A stretch of 64,000 bases of DNA, from the NCBI RefSeq assembly GCF_014637405.1, contig NZ_BMEY01000017.1:22041-86040 (forward strand), given 5' to 3'. The first letter of the stretch is position 1. Each line of letters begins with the position of its first letter. Below the pieces are notes generated by a model, which ran no database searches, was not told where the DNA came from, and saw only the letters and a program-made list of their open reading frames with translations. Source of the stretch: Ornithinibacillus halotolerans. Its GTDB lineage: Bacteria > Bacillota > Bacilli > Bacillales > Amphibacillaceae. This document shows, piece by piece, positions 47,739-56,428 of the stretch. Position numbers and translations under genes: made by a program.

Positions 47739-48803
47739 ATGTCATACAAACAAGCAGTTCATATATTAATATTTACTAGTTTGCTGCTTATGTTAGCAGC
47801 TTGCAATACTTCAAATAACAATTCTAGTGTGATAGAGAACATGAATGATACGGGTACTGAAAATGAGAATGAAGTTAAGGAAGAAGCAGTAGAGGAGGAA
47901 GAACCTGAGATAGTGAAAGAATTATCTCTCCCCTCAGATGTATTACAAAAAGGAGATCAAGGTCAATCTGTAGATGAACTTCAAAACGTATTAATCCACA
48001 TTGGTTATGAAATCACTGACTCTTCACTGTATGATAATGAAACAGTGTGGGCGATTACAGATTTCCAACTTCAAACCGAAAACTTACTCGCAACAGGTTT
48101 ATATGATGAAGAGACAAGATTAGAATTGGAAACCGTACTAGATAACGAGATATCACTTACACCTGGAGTCGGCCTTGCATTTGTTGAGGAAGAACAAATA
48201 GATGAAGATACGAAAACTATCTCTAATCCATACGATGTTTTAGCCTTAATAAATAAACAGCATGCGCTACCAGCAGACTATGAACCTATTGATTTAGTAG
48301 TTCCTGACGTACGCTTTCCGTTTGTTGAAGATTTACCAAAAAAACAAATGCGTAAGGTTGCTGCTGATGCACTAGAGAAAATGTTTGGAGATGCTGATTT
48401 AGAGAGCCTTGATTTATTTGCTCAATCTGGTTTTCGTTCTTATGAAAGACAGGATGTTCTATTTGCAGCCTATGTTTCCAATCATGGAGAAGAACAAGCA
48501 AATACATTTAGTGCAAAACCTGGAGAAAGTGAACATCAATCTGGTCTAACAATGGACGTAACAAGTCCTCAAGTAAATTACGCCTTAGTTACTGAATTTG
48601 GAGAAACAGAAGAAGGAATATGGTTACAAGAAAATGCTCACAAATATGGATTCATCATTCGCTATCCAGAAGGAAAAGAAGATATCACTGGCTATCAATA
48701 TGAACCGTGGCATTTACGGTACGTTGGAATAAAAGCAGCAACTGAAATAATGGAACGGGGCATTACTTTAGAAGAGTATTTGGAAGAAAAACTAAATAAG
48801 TAA
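47739..48803 (+). CDS. VanY-like D-alanyl-D-alanine carboxypeptidase lipoprotein
   Basis: 354-residue cell-wall enzyme. Signal peptide with lipobox LAAC (Cys about 22) and an acidic linker, then a peptidoglycan-binding domain (about 65-130: LQKGDQGQSVDELQNVLIHI). The VanY zinc peptidase domain is C-terminal, with ligands His and Asp in SEHQSGLTMDV, catalytic Glu and His in YEPWHLRYVG. It trims the terminal D-Ala of stem peptides. I take the ATG 8 nt after GGGAG; the TTG just before it is less likely. Confidence 0.9.
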   Translation: MSYKQAVHILIFTSLLLMLAACNTSNNNSSVIENMNDTGTENENEVKEEAVEEEEPEIVKELSLPSDVLQKGDQGQSVDELQNVLIHIGYEITDSSLYDNETVWAITDFQLQTENLLATGLYDEETRLELETVLDNEISLTPGVGLAFVEEEQIDEDTKTISNPYDVLALINKQHALPADYEPIDLVVPDVRFPFVEDLPKKQMRKVAADALEKMFGDADLESLDLFAQSGFRSYERQDVLFAAYVSNHGEEQANTFSAKPGESEHQSGLTMDVTSPQVNYALVTEFGETEEGIWLQENAHKYGFIIRYPEGKEDITGYQYEPWHLRYVGIKAATEIMERGITLEEYLEEKLNK

Positions 48804-48830
48804 AAGCGAGGGAATCTTCCCTCGCTTTTT
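48802..48830. terminator. Bidirectional terminator
   Basis: AAAAGCGAGGGA/TCCCTCGCTTTT stem with a 4-nt loop between the VanY-like gene and the DUF2269 gene. Confidence 0.9.
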
Positions 48831-49281
48831 AAAATGGTTTAAGAATCATTAAAGCAATAATTACTATAAATATCACATTTTCTATTCTTTCTACAAAAAA
48901 TAATTTCTTTGACAACTTGCTATATTGATCTGGAATATTCTCCCCTACAGCTTCATTCAAAAGTTTTTTAATTGGTTTTGATCTTGGAGACAGTAAAAGT
49001 GGGCCGAAAGCTAGCGCAATTAAAAATAGAACTAAACTTGTAACATACCAGCCTTGTTGAAATAAATAATTATTGATAATACCCATCCATATACCAGTTA
49101 TTAATAACAGCGTACCACCAACCATAGTGAATATGTGCATTCGATTTCTAATTGTATAAGCATGCCTCAGCTCTGTTAAGTTTGTTGCTTTCGATACAAT
49201 TGGTATCATCATAAATCCAGGACCCATACCTAAAATAGCAGAAAATATATGAATAAATACAAGTACCTCATAAAAAGACAT
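48829..49281 (-). CDS. DUF2269 membrane protein
   Basis: 150-residue membrane protein with four TM helices (about 5-25, 48-68, 76-97, 128-148). The N-terminal histidine-bearing helix VLVFIHIFSAILGMGPGFM and a second His in NRMHIFTMVGG are typical of DUF2269, which resembles small heme or copper membrane proteins, but no function is established. ATG behind TGGAGG. A Fur box lies 158 bp upstream but is oriented for the divergent gene. Confidence 0.82.
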   Translation of the reverse strand: MSFYEVLVFIHIFSAILGMGPGFMMIPIVSKATNLTELRHAYTIRNRMHIFTMVGGTLLLITGIWMGIINNYLFQQGWYVTSLVLFLIALAFGPLLLSPRSKPIKKLLNEAVGENIPDQYSKLSKKLFFVERIENVIFIVIIALMILKPF

Positions 49282-49438
49282 AGGCTAACCTCCATACACT
49301 ATCATTACTTCTCTATCATACACCTATTTTTCAGTGCATGTTCGTGATTATTATCACATTTTCATGAAGGATATAGATTCGACATACGATTGTCACCAAT
49401 TTGCTTTTCCAATTTGTATGAAGTAATATGTTGATAAA

Positions 49439-49457
49439 TGAAAATGATTATCATTCA
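49439..49457. promoter_or_regulatory. Fur box upstream of the nitroreductase gene
   Basis: TGAAAATGATTATCATTCA contains two overlapping 7-1-7 Fur motifs and shares TGAAAATGATTATCA with the yclN box. It ends 28 bp before the nitroreductase start. Confidence 0.85.
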
Positions 49458-49485
49458 CGGACTAACAACAAAGGGGCGTTAGAAC

Positions 49486-50049
49486 ATGCAAATACTTAAA
49501 CAACAGACCGATATAGCAAAACTAATTCGAGAAAGACGATCTATAAAAAAAGGATATAATAATAAATTAGTTGAAGAACAAACAGTTATAAATTTATTAG
49601 AAGATGCTATTTGGGCTCCTAATCACGGAATGAGACAACCGTGGCGATTTATATTTGTTGGAGATAAGCAAAAGAGGCAATTCGCTAAACAGATTGCTAG
49701 CACATACCCTAAAGAGAGACAAGCAAACCGTGAGAATTACTTAAATGAACCAAGTGCCATTTTAGTCGTTATCATGGAAAAAGGGGAAAACCAGAAAAAG
49801 CAAGATGAGAACTTTGGTGCTACCGCTTGTCTGATCCAAAACTTCCAACTCCTCGCTTGGGAAGAAGAGCTAGGTGTAGTATGGAAAACAAATCCACATA
49901 TATACGATCCTCAAGTAGAAGAGTTGCTACAGGTTAGCGACAATGAAAGAATTATTGGTTTTTTACACATGGGTTATTTTGATGAGAAACCAGAAAAGAA
50001 AGACCGAATTCCGGTGGAGGATAAATTCAAAACGTTTTATATTAGTTAA
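49486..50049 (+). CDS. Fur-regulated nitroreductase (YfhC-like)
   Basis: 187-residue flavin nitroreductase. FMN-binding pieces are RERRSIKKGYNNK and APNHGMRQPWRFIFVG; the central FGATACLIQNFQLLAWEEELG and the terminal GFLHMGYFDEKP fit the family. B. subtilis yfhC, a Fur regulon member (from memory), is similar in length and motif. It may reduce ferric-siderophore or a quinone; the substrate is unknown. ATG behind AAAGGGG. Confidence 0.85.
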   Translation: MQILKQQTDIAKLIRERRSIKKGYNNKLVEEQTVINLLEDAIWAPNHGMRQPWRFIFVGDKQKRQFAKQIASTYPKERQANRENYLNEPSAILVVIMEKGENQKKQDENFGATACLIQNFQLLAWEEELGVVWKTNPHIYDPQVEELLQVSDNERIIGFLHMGYFDEKPEKKDRIPVEDKFKTFYIS

Positions 50050-50192
50050 ATCACGAATGCATTAACAGCGCTTTCACCATACAAAATGTTACAAGGCATA
50101 AGAAAATGTCTAATCTTCAAACCATCATTAGACAAAATTAGAAAAAGTATTAATAATGTCGAATACTAGCTATATAAAAATCTGTATGAAGA

Positions 50193-50232
50193 AAAGAAGG
50201 AGTCTACCCTAAATCGAATAGACTCCTTCTTT
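50193..50232. terminator. Bidirectional terminator
   Basis: 14-bp stem AAAGAAGGAGTCTA/TAGACTCCTTCTTT (50193-50206 with 50219-50232), at the ddl 3' end and downstream of the nitroreductase. Confidence 0.88.
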
Positions 50233-50233
50233 A

Positions 50234-51334
50234 TTAATCCCAAACAGTACTCTTCAAATTAGAATCATTTTGATGTCTTTCTACTGCTAAATCAATTAAT
50301 TTACTAATTAGTTCTGTATAAGGTATACCGCTAATTTCCCAAAGTTTTGGATACATACTAATTTTCGTAAAGCCTGGTAATGTATTTACTTCATTAACGT
50401 ACAACTTATTCTCGTTTGTTAAGAAGAAGTCGACACGAGCAAGCCCTTCACATTCAAGTGTTTTAAAAGCTTCGATTGCTACCTGTTGAACTTTCTTCAC
50501 TTGTTCTTCAGAAAGCTCTGCTGGAATAGCAAGTTCAGCACCTTTTTCATCAATATACTTTGACTCATATGAATAAAAATCAGTATTAGGTAGCACTTCA
50601 CCTGGAATAGATGCAATTGGATCGTCATTTCCTAGAACAGCACACTCAATTTCACGGCCAACAATATTCTCTTCTATAACAACTTTATGATCATATTGGA
50701 AAGCTTCTTCTATTGCTACTCTAAATTCTTCTTCCGTCTTCACTTTACTCACTCCAACGGAAGATCCTTGGTTAGCTGGTTTCACAAACATTGGTACTCC
50801 AAGCTTTTCGCTTATCTCTTTATAGCTTAATTTATCTTTGTTAGAACGTTTCACTACAATGCCTTTTGCAACATTTATACCAGCTGCATGCAACAATCTT
50901 TTCGCAATATCTTTATCCATACATATCGATGATCCTAGTACACTTGGTCCTACAAATGGCAGATTTGCCATCCGTAACATCCCCTGTAAACTTCCATCTT
51001 CTCCAAGCGTTCCATGTACAATCGGGAATATTACGTCTAATTGTTCTAGGCTTGTCGCATTTTCTACATGAATCAATTGATTACTAGCAGACCCAGGTAC
51101 AATAGCTACATTATCATTTGATTTATTTAAAGAAATTAATCTAGGATTCTCAGCATTCAATAAATAAGACGATTGGTCGTTTAAATGCCATTTTCCATCT
51201 TTAGCAATACCAATTAGAGTAACTTCATATTTATCCTTATCGATCGCATCAACAATATTTTTAGCAGACTGCAGTGATACTTCATGCTCTGCAGATTTCC
51301 CTCCGAAAATAATACCTACTTTTTTCTTTTTCAA
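50234..51334 (-). CDS. ddl: D-alanine--D-alanine ligase
   Basis: ATP-grasp enzyme forming the D-Ala-D-Ala end of peptidoglycan precursors. Motifs: GGKSAEHEVSLQSAKN, HGTLGEDGSLQG, PANQGSSVGVSK, EVLPNTDFYSYESKYID and VNEVNTLPGFT. The Tyr-containing omega loop favours D-Ala over D-lactate. An upstream ATG at 51352 has no ribosome site, so I place the start at the TTG behind GGAAAGG (MKKKKVGIIFGG). No murF follows, unlike in B. subtilis. Confidence 0.93.
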   Translation of the reverse strand: MKKKKVGIIFGGKSAEHEVSLQSAKNIVDAIDKDKYEVTLIGIAKDGKWHLNDQSSYLLNAENPRLISLNKSNDNVAIVPGSASNQLIHVENATSLEQLDVIFPIVHGTLGEDGSLQGMLRMANLPFVGPSVLGSSICMDKDIAKRLLHAAGINVAKGIVVKRSNKDKLSYKEISEKLGVPMFVKPANQGSSVGVSKVKTEEEFRVAIEEAFQYDHKVVIEENIVGREIECAVLGNDDPIASIPGEVLPNTDFYSYESKYIDEKGAELAIPAELSEEQVKKVQQVAIEAFKTLECEGLARVDFFLTNENKLYVNEVNTLPGFTKISMYPKLWEISGIPYTELISKLIDLAVERHQNDSNLKSTVWD

Positions 51335-51515
51335 TTTAGACGCCCTTTCCATTTGAAACTTTAAGAAATATTAACAATCCATAAATCTAAAATAGCATAG
51401 TTTGGCTTGTTTTTAATAGTACCATATAAAAAATATTATATTCCTTGCAAATCATATTATTTCCTGTCTTTGAATACATTAAAGCATGGACAACCTTCAT
51501 GAAAGGAATAAAAAT

Positions 51516-52049
51516 ATGACCTACATGCTTTTCTTCATTCTAAGTCTATGTACACTTCAAATAATAAGTGTTATTTTCATTAATTTCTATTATAGCTATC
51601 ACCTAGATAGAATGCATGGCATGATTGTAGCCATGACTTTAGGAATGATGAGTGGAGTGCTATTTGGTACTGTTGTCGGAGTCATTCTTCATGGTGATTT
51701 ACTTGTATCCACAATCATCTCCATTCTGATTGGCCTATCCATTGGATTTATTACAGGTATACCTTTTTCATTATTTGCAGTTATTGATGGAAGTGTATCT
51801 GGATTAATGGGCGGTATGATGGGTGCAATGCTTGGCGAAATGGTCACTATGTCTAACCCGGATACAATGCTTAAAATATTAACTCTATTTACCGTTATGA
51901 TTTTCATGCTTGTCTCTTATGAAACTGAGAAAAAACTACAAGAAGCTAACAAGAAAGGATTCTTCTTCATAAGTAAATATCCTTACCTCTCCTTATTCAT
52001 CACCATAGTCTTCTTTTTCTTACTTAAAAACGTGGAAATTATTCAATGA
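51516..52049 (+). CDS. Hypothetical polytopic membrane protein
   Basis: 177 residues, not recognised. About five TM helices. The middle holds a glycine zipper-like run (SGLMGGMMGAMLGEM) and Gly-rich turns (GVLFGTVVGVILHGD; GLSIGFITGIPF), a composition seen in small membrane pores or scaffolds. A polar helix (ETEKKLQEANKKG) precedes the last TM segment. I start at the ATG behind AAAGGAAT. It ends before a GC-rich hairpin. Function unknown. Confidence 0.75.
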   Translation: MTYMLFFILSLCTLQIISVIFINFYYSYHLDRMHGMIVAMTLGMMSGVLFGTVVGVILHGDLLVSTIISILIGLSIGFITGIPFSLFAVIDGSVSGLMGGMMGAMLGEMVTMSNPDTMLKILTLFTVMIFMLVSYETEKKLQEANKKGFFFISKYPYLSLFITIVFFFLLKNVEIIQ

Positions 52050-52106
52050 AGTTCCAAACAACCTTTTTCTATTATAAGTACCTAAATTTAAACTTGTATA
52101 AAAGAC

Positions 52107-52131
52107 AGGAGCTACGCTTAGCGTAGCTCCT
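52107..52131 (+). terminator. Weak terminator after the hypothetical membrane protein gene
   Basis: Perfect AGGAGCTACGC/GCGTAGCTCCT stem with a 3-nt loop but only a short T-containing tail. Confidence 0.5.
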
Positions 52132-52294
52132 AGTTTCATGGAAGGCTAGTATCTAGTGCCACCATGGATAGAGTTTATTTTATATAATCATCTAGTTCCT
52201 TATTCGTGTTGGCTATTACCATAATAAAAGAATCTATTTTCTTCAAATAATATAGTTATATTACTCATTTTCACTAGAAATAGACTAGTAAACA

Positions 52295-52322
52295 ACCAGT
52301 GTTTTCACTCCAACATAGATTA
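52295..52322 (+). promoter_or_regulatory. Sigma-K-like promoter of the spore coat gene
   Basis: -10 CATAGATTA (52314-52322) matches the sigma-K box CATANNNTA exactly. AC at 52295-52296 lies 17 bp upstream as the -35 element. Fits mother-cell expression of a coat protein. Confidence 0.6.
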
Positions 52323-52363
52323 TAGTGTATAACAAAATTCATAAATAAAGGAGAGAAAATAGC

Positions 52364-52882
52364 ATGAGTTGTTGTTCTGGAAAACACTCTGGTCATTGTG
52401 TTTGCGATATGGTTCGTAAAATTGTCTTAGCGCAAAATGAGGCTGAAGAAAATCAAAATAATTGCTGTACTACAGGTTGTGAACAATCCATTGAAAAATT
52501 GCTTTCACCTACCACTGTAACTGATAACGGTCCTACTACAATTCCATTCTTATTATATTGTAAAGGTGATTGTGATTTGTTCTTTGCTAGAGGTGTACGA
52601 ATGAATGAGAATACCACTACAACTTTTGACTGTGTAGAAACACCGATTTTTAAAGCAAAAAAATTCAAACATGATTGTTGTGTGGAATTAGAGCTTCTTG
52701 AAGTTACGTCATCTGGAAGTCAGACTATTATACCAAGTCCAAATCATCCACAACTTGAATGTGGGTTTCTACCAAGTAGCGCTAATGGATTACGTGAAAC
52801 TGGTATCTGTATCACCGTTGACCTCCACTGTTTCTGTGCAATTCAGTGCCTAGATCCAACTACACCAGCAAATTCAGTATAA
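52364..52882 (+). CDS. CotY/CotZ-family spore coat (crust/exosporium) protein
   Basis: 172-residue cysteine-rich protein (about 18 Cys), from MSCCSGKHSGHCVCDMVRKI, the signature start of CotY/CotZ/ExsY proteins that self-assemble into the outer spore layer through disulfides. Other landmarks are PFLLYCKGDCDLFFARGV, ETPIFKAKKFKHDCCVELEL and ICITVDLHCFCAIQCLDP. ATG behind GGAGAG. A sigma-K-type promoter lies 42 bp upstream. Confidence 0.92.
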   Translation: MSCCSGKHSGHCVCDMVRKIVLAQNEAEENQNNCCTTGCEQSIEKLLSPTTVTDNGPTTIPFLLYCKGDCDLFFARGVRMNENTTTTFDCVETPIFKAKKFKHDCCVELELLEVTSSGSQTIIPSPNHPQLECGFLPSSANGLRETGICITVDLHCFCAIQCLDPTTPANSV

Positions 52883-52891
52883 TTTCATTTA

Positions 52892-52926
52892 AAAACAAGG
52901 CATTCCTTCGTTGAATGTCTTGTTTT
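52892..52926 (+). terminator. Coat gene terminator
   Basis: 14-bp imperfect stem AAAACAAGGCATTC/GAATGTCTTGTTTT (52892-52905 with 52913-52926), one G-T pair, then T-rich sequence. Confidence 0.82.
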
Positions 52927-52991
52927 CTTTTCATACATATGATTGGGTACAAATTCATAATTCGAATATAATAATACGTAGGAGGAAACAT

Positions 52992-53321
52992 ATGCAAACA
53001 TTTACAAATTTACATTCGATTGAAGAATTTATTCAGTCAAATAGATTAGCCTTTTTGTACATTTCACAGCCAGAATGTAGTGTATGTCATGCACTTAAAC
53101 CTCAAGTGTTAGAAATACTGTCTCATTACCCAGAAATAAAAATTGGTTCCATAGATGCGAATGTGGTTACAGAGATTGCAGGCAGATTCTCTATTTTTAC
53201 AGTTCCTGTATTACTCCTATTTGTTGACGGTAAAGAATTCTTACGTGATGCAAGAATCGTCCATTTGGACCTATTCAGAGAAAAAATAGATAAAATATAT
53301 CAAAATGTGGTTGGGGCATAG
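52992..53321 (+). CDS. Thioredoxin-like protein
   Basis: 109-residue thioredoxin fold with the redox motif CSVC in YISQPECSVCHALKPQVL (about residues 24-41) and cis-Pro in FTVPVLLLFVDGKEF. The CSVC dipeptide differs from the CGPC of canonical thioredoxin. Related small Bacillus proteins are YtpP and YdfQ. I start at the ATG behind AGGAGG; the frame is open upstream without a ribosome site. Confidence 0.88.
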   Translation: MQTFTNLHSIEEFIQSNRLAFLYISQPECSVCHALKPQVLEILSHYPEIKIGSIDANVVTEIAGRFSIFTVPVLLLFVDGKEFLRDARIVHLDLFREKIDKIYQNVVGA

Positions 53322-53338
53322 TACCAACCACATCTTAA

Positions 53339-53497
53339 TTAATTTACTAATAAACGATAAAAATATAATGAATAGTCATCTTCTCTTTCTTTCTCGAGGA
53401 CGATTTCTCCTTCGTATAATACTTCACCGTTGAAACATACATGATAAATAGATGTTCCGAATTGTCTAATGGTAATAATAGTTAAGCTATGACCTAT
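53339..53497 (-). pseudogene. Possible small ORF or gene remnant, 52 codons
   Basis: Open frame ending VCFNGEVLYEGEIVLEKERE then DDYSLYFYRLLVN, a protein-like charged composition, in an otherwise gene-free gap. It has no ATG, GTG or TTG before the conserved-looking part. Two stop codons lie just upstream, and the earliest possible starts are ATA or ATT codons. Either an unusual start is used or this is a decayed gene. Confidence 0.25.
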
Positions 53498-53596
53498 TTA
53501 TTAGTTGGTGTTATCATAATATAGTAGACAAATAACACTAGTTTCTTTGGTAGTGTGTACTACCATTTTGTAACAGTAAATAAAAGAGGGAAGAAA

Positions 53597-54352
53597 ATGA
53601 AGTTAGTATCTTGGAATGTTAATGGGTTACGAGCATGTGTCCGAAAAGGTTTTATAGATTATTTTCATGAGGTAAATGCAGATATATTTTGTGTACAAGA
53701 AACAAAGCTACAAGAAGGACAAATAGAACTGGATTTACAAGGCTATTATCAATATTGGAACTACGCAGAGAGAAAAGGTTATTCAGGAACAGCAGTTTTC
53801 ACAAAAAATAAACCTCTCTCTATACGTTACGGGTTAGGAGATGAGGAAACCCAGGCTGAAGGGCGAATAATTACATTGGAGTATGAAGACTTCTTTCTTA
53901 TTAATGTGTATACCCCTAACTCACAACGCGATTTAGCCAGATTACCTATACGCTTAGAATGGGAAGACGCTTTATTTAATCATATATTGAATCATGATAA
54001 GGTAAAACCAGTAATCTTATGTGGCGATTTAAATGTTGCTCATCAGGAAATTGACATACGAAACTACAAAACAAATTATGGCAATTCAGGATTTACAGAG
54101 GAAGAACGGGGGAAAATGTCTCGCCTCTTAAATGCTGGATTTATTGACACATTACGTTACTTTTACCCAGAAAAAGACGATATTTACACATGGTGGAGTT
54201 ATATGAAAACGGTACGTGAACGGAATATTGGTTGGAGAATTGATTACTTTATCGTTTCAGAAAGAATGAAAGACAAACTAATTGATTCAGACGCACATAC
54301 TTCTGTATTAGGAAGTGATCATTGTCCAATCATACTAGATATTGACATTTGA
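53597..54352 (+). CDS. exoA: Exodeoxyribonuclease III
   Basis: AP endonuclease/exonuclease of base-excision repair, 251 residues. Metal and catalytic residues in LVSWNVNGLRACV, FCVQETKLQEGQ, INVYTPNSQR, LCGDLNVAHQEID and SDHCPIILDID. I use the ATG behind AGAGGGAAG; an upstream in-frame ATG is unlikely. B. subtilis ExoA is of the same size. Confidence 0.96.
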   Translation: MKLVSWNVNGLRACVRKGFIDYFHEVNADIFCVQETKLQEGQIELDLQGYYQYWNYAERKGYSGTAVFTKNKPLSIRYGLGDEETQAEGRIITLEYEDFFLINVYTPNSQRDLARLPIRLEWEDALFNHILNHDKVKPVILCGDLNVAHQEIDIRNYKTNYGNSGFTEEERGKMSRLLNAGFIDTLRYFYPEKDDIYTWWSYMKTVRERNIGWRIDYFIVSERMKDKLIDSDAHTSVLGSDHCPIILDIDI

Positions 54353-54366
54353 TAAATATAAAGTTT

Positions 54367-54401
54367 AAAAATGGTAGCCCAGTCTTAGGCTACCATTTTT
54401 T
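54367..54401. terminator. Bidirectional terminator of exoA and the hydrolase gene
   Basis: 13-bp perfect stem AAAAATGGTAGCC/GGCTACCATTTTT with an 8-nt loop. Confidence 0.92.
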
Positions 54402-55347
54402 ACTGCTTTAGTTTTTGAAAATAATCAATAATTCCTAGGGCACTCACTTGCATATCTAAGTTTATTAAGATATAAACATGGTGATCATCAGGTACATTTA
54501 ACTCTCTTAAATGCTCCTTAACACGCCCTAACATACGTTCTGCTAACACATCATATCCTTTACCTTCTGCAATAACTTGCTCGCCTTCTTCTACAAAAAT
54601 ATCTAACCACTCTTTAACTTGATGTAAGGCTGCCGTCGTTTTCATTGTTGAACCGAAGTGACCAAAGTAAATAAAGTCTAGATTCATATCTAACATGCGA
54701 TTAATTGATTCATGCATTGCTGATGGGTCAAAATGATTAGGTGATGTGGATGGTAAAAATAAATCAATTCCTAAAGAATCTAATTGGTCATATCGTACCC
54801 CTGCCGTATCCCCAGTAAATAATCCATTACTGACTGGATCATAGATACTAAAGTGATGTCTGGCATGGCCTGGAGTATCCAGGAATTGTAATGTACAATT
54901 AGGACCAATCTGTAACGTATCACCTTCACCTTTTACAATTAGTTTGCTTTCTGGAATAGGTTCAATTGGGTCAAAGAATTCGGAGAAACTTTCTCCGTAT
55001 ATTGCTCTTGCCCCACCCGCTAACCTAGTTGGATCCATTAAATGCCTTTTCCCACGTGGATGTACAATTACTTTAGCATTAGGACATAAATTTAATAATA
55101 CCCCTGCTCCACCAGCATGATCCAAATGAATGTGAGTTACGATAATATATTTCACTTCATGTAATCGGTGACCTAACCCTTCTAGACCCTTTTTAATATG
55201 TTTTATAGAAGGACTTGGCCCCGTTTCCACTAAGGTTAATTCTTCTTCATCTATCACATATGTACCCGTTCTAGATGGAATCCCCATATCAAATCCATCA
55301 ATTAAATGGATACGGTCGGTAATTTGAATTGGTAATCTCCCAAGCAT
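54400..55347 (-). CDS. MBL-fold metallo-hydrolase
   Basis: 315-residue metallo-beta-lactamase fold protein. The dimetal motif is THIHLDHAGG, with His in FLDTPGHARHHFSIY and Asp in FTGDTAGVRY. The C-terminal helical extension is longer than in plain glyoxalase II. The substrate is unknown. ATG behind AAGGAGCG. Monocistronic. Confidence 0.88.
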   Translation of the reverse strand: MLGRLPIQITDRIHLIDGFDMGIPSRTGTYVIDEEELTLVETGPSPSIKHIKKGLEGLGHRLHEVKYIIVTHIHLDHAGGAGVLLNLCPNAKVIVHPRGKRHLMDPTRLAGGARAIYGESFSEFFDPIEPIPESKLIVKGEGDTLQIGPNCTLQFLDTPGHARHHFSIYDPVSNGLFTGDTAGVRYDQLDSLGIDLFLPSTSPNHFDPSAMHESINRMLDMNLDFIYFGHFGSTMKTTAALHQVKEWLDIFVEEGEQVIAEGKGYDVLAERMLGRVKEHLRELNVPDDHHVYILINLDMQVSALGIIDYFQKLKQ

Positions 55348-55687
55348 ATTATCGCTCCTTCCCTATATATCTTTATCGTAGCATTTCTTTATAAAAAATT
55401 CATTAAGTTAGCAATCTTAGCATGGTTTATATATGTAAATAAAGATGCTGTTTTCAAGAGGATAGGCCTTAGTTTCTTTATTAGTACCCATTTATTATTT
55501 CAACATCCAAATCCAATTTCAAATGATGTATGACAGCAACTCATTCATCATTTCTACAGCAAATCCAATGCCCTCTCCCATAATATTCCTCACTTCCAAT
55601 CAAATGTATCCCAGCTAATTAATGGATTGGATATTTTGGTTTGAAAAGAAAATAATAATCCTGATTCTTCTTAGAGGAGGTAATAAT
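55348..55687. other. Intergenic region upstream of the CotF-like gene
   Basis: 340 bp between divergent genes. It contains a 20-codon minus-strand microORF (55519-55581) with a GAGGA site. CATAATATT at 55579-55587 is an imperfect sigma-K -10 box on the plus strand. Nothing else is supported. Confidence 0.45.
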
Positions 55688-56314
55688 TTGAACATGAACA
55701 ACATGAATCAACAACAAAATCAAGGGTTAACGGGTACTTCTCAAATGCCTGCTAATATTAGTCATGGTGGTCATGAATTATTTGATGCGCATGAAGCTAT
55801 TGGTGGTTTAGTTGGTGGCATGGAACAGTATATGATTTATGAACAATATGTCCAGGATCCACAACTAAAAACTATGATGCAGCAACACAAGACTTTTTTA
55901 ACACAGTTGTATAATACTCTTGTTGAAACGCTAAAGACTGGTAATGAACCATCTGTTAAAACCCAAACGTACAATATGACAACAAGTAATGACGTATTAT
56001 ACGGAATGACCCCATCTCAGCCAAAGAAACCAGCACAATCAGTTAATGAAATTAATGATGAGTGTGTGACTGGATTTATGATGGGTTGTTTAAAGTCTAG
56101 TGCCTCAGCATTTACAATGGCAGCCCTTGAAACAACAAACCCAGTACTAAGAAGAGTCTTTGCAGATAGTGTTCCAAATATTATCGAAATGGCATATGAA
56201 GTGTTCCTTTATCAAAACAGAAATCAATATTACCAAGTACCACAACTAAAACAAGAAGATATGCAACACTATATAAACAGTTTTGCTCCTATTCAAGGAA
56301 CACAACCACATTAA
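55688..56314 (+). CDS. CotF-family spore coat protein
   Basis: 208-residue protein with a Gln/Asn/Met-rich N-terminus, then a helical CotF-type domain (FDAHEAIGGLVGGMEQYMIY; helices with DECVTGFMMGCLKSSASAFT). The start is TTG 7 nt after AGGAGG (MNMNNMNQ); the ATG two codons later is too far from it. Similar proteins are YhcQ or CotF of B. subtilis; which is not certain. Mother-cell expression is expected. Confidence 0.85.
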   Translation: MNMNNMNQQQNQGLTGTSQMPANISHGGHELFDAHEAIGGLVGGMEQYMIYEQYVQDPQLKTMMQQHKTFLTQLYNTLVETLKTGNEPSVKTQTYNMTTSNDVLYGMTPSQPKKPAQSVNEINDECVTGFMMGCLKSSASAFTMAALETTNPVLRRVFADSVPNIIEMAYEVFLYQNRNQYYQVPQLKQEDMQHYINSFAPIQGTQPH

Positions 56315-56329
56315 TAAGCCCAAAATATT

Positions 56330-56359
56330 GTGCTCAGGTAATACTGGGCACTTTTTTTA
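56330..56359 (+). terminator. Terminator of the CotF-like gene
   Basis: 8-bp stem GTGCTCAG/CTGGGCAC (one G-T pair) with a 6-nt loop, then TTTTTTT. Confidence 0.87.
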
Positions 56360-56428
56360 ACAAAACATGAATCATACTAGATAGTACATTCGTATGATTA
56401 TCTATTACATACTATAGGAGGAAAACGT

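Larger units (their letters stand above)
52050..52363. other. Intergenic region upstream of the coat gene
   Basis: 314 bp. It holds a GC-rich 11-bp stem (52107-52131), probably the terminator of the preceding gene, and the sigma-K-like promoter at 52295-52322. No ORF is supported. Confidence 0.6.
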
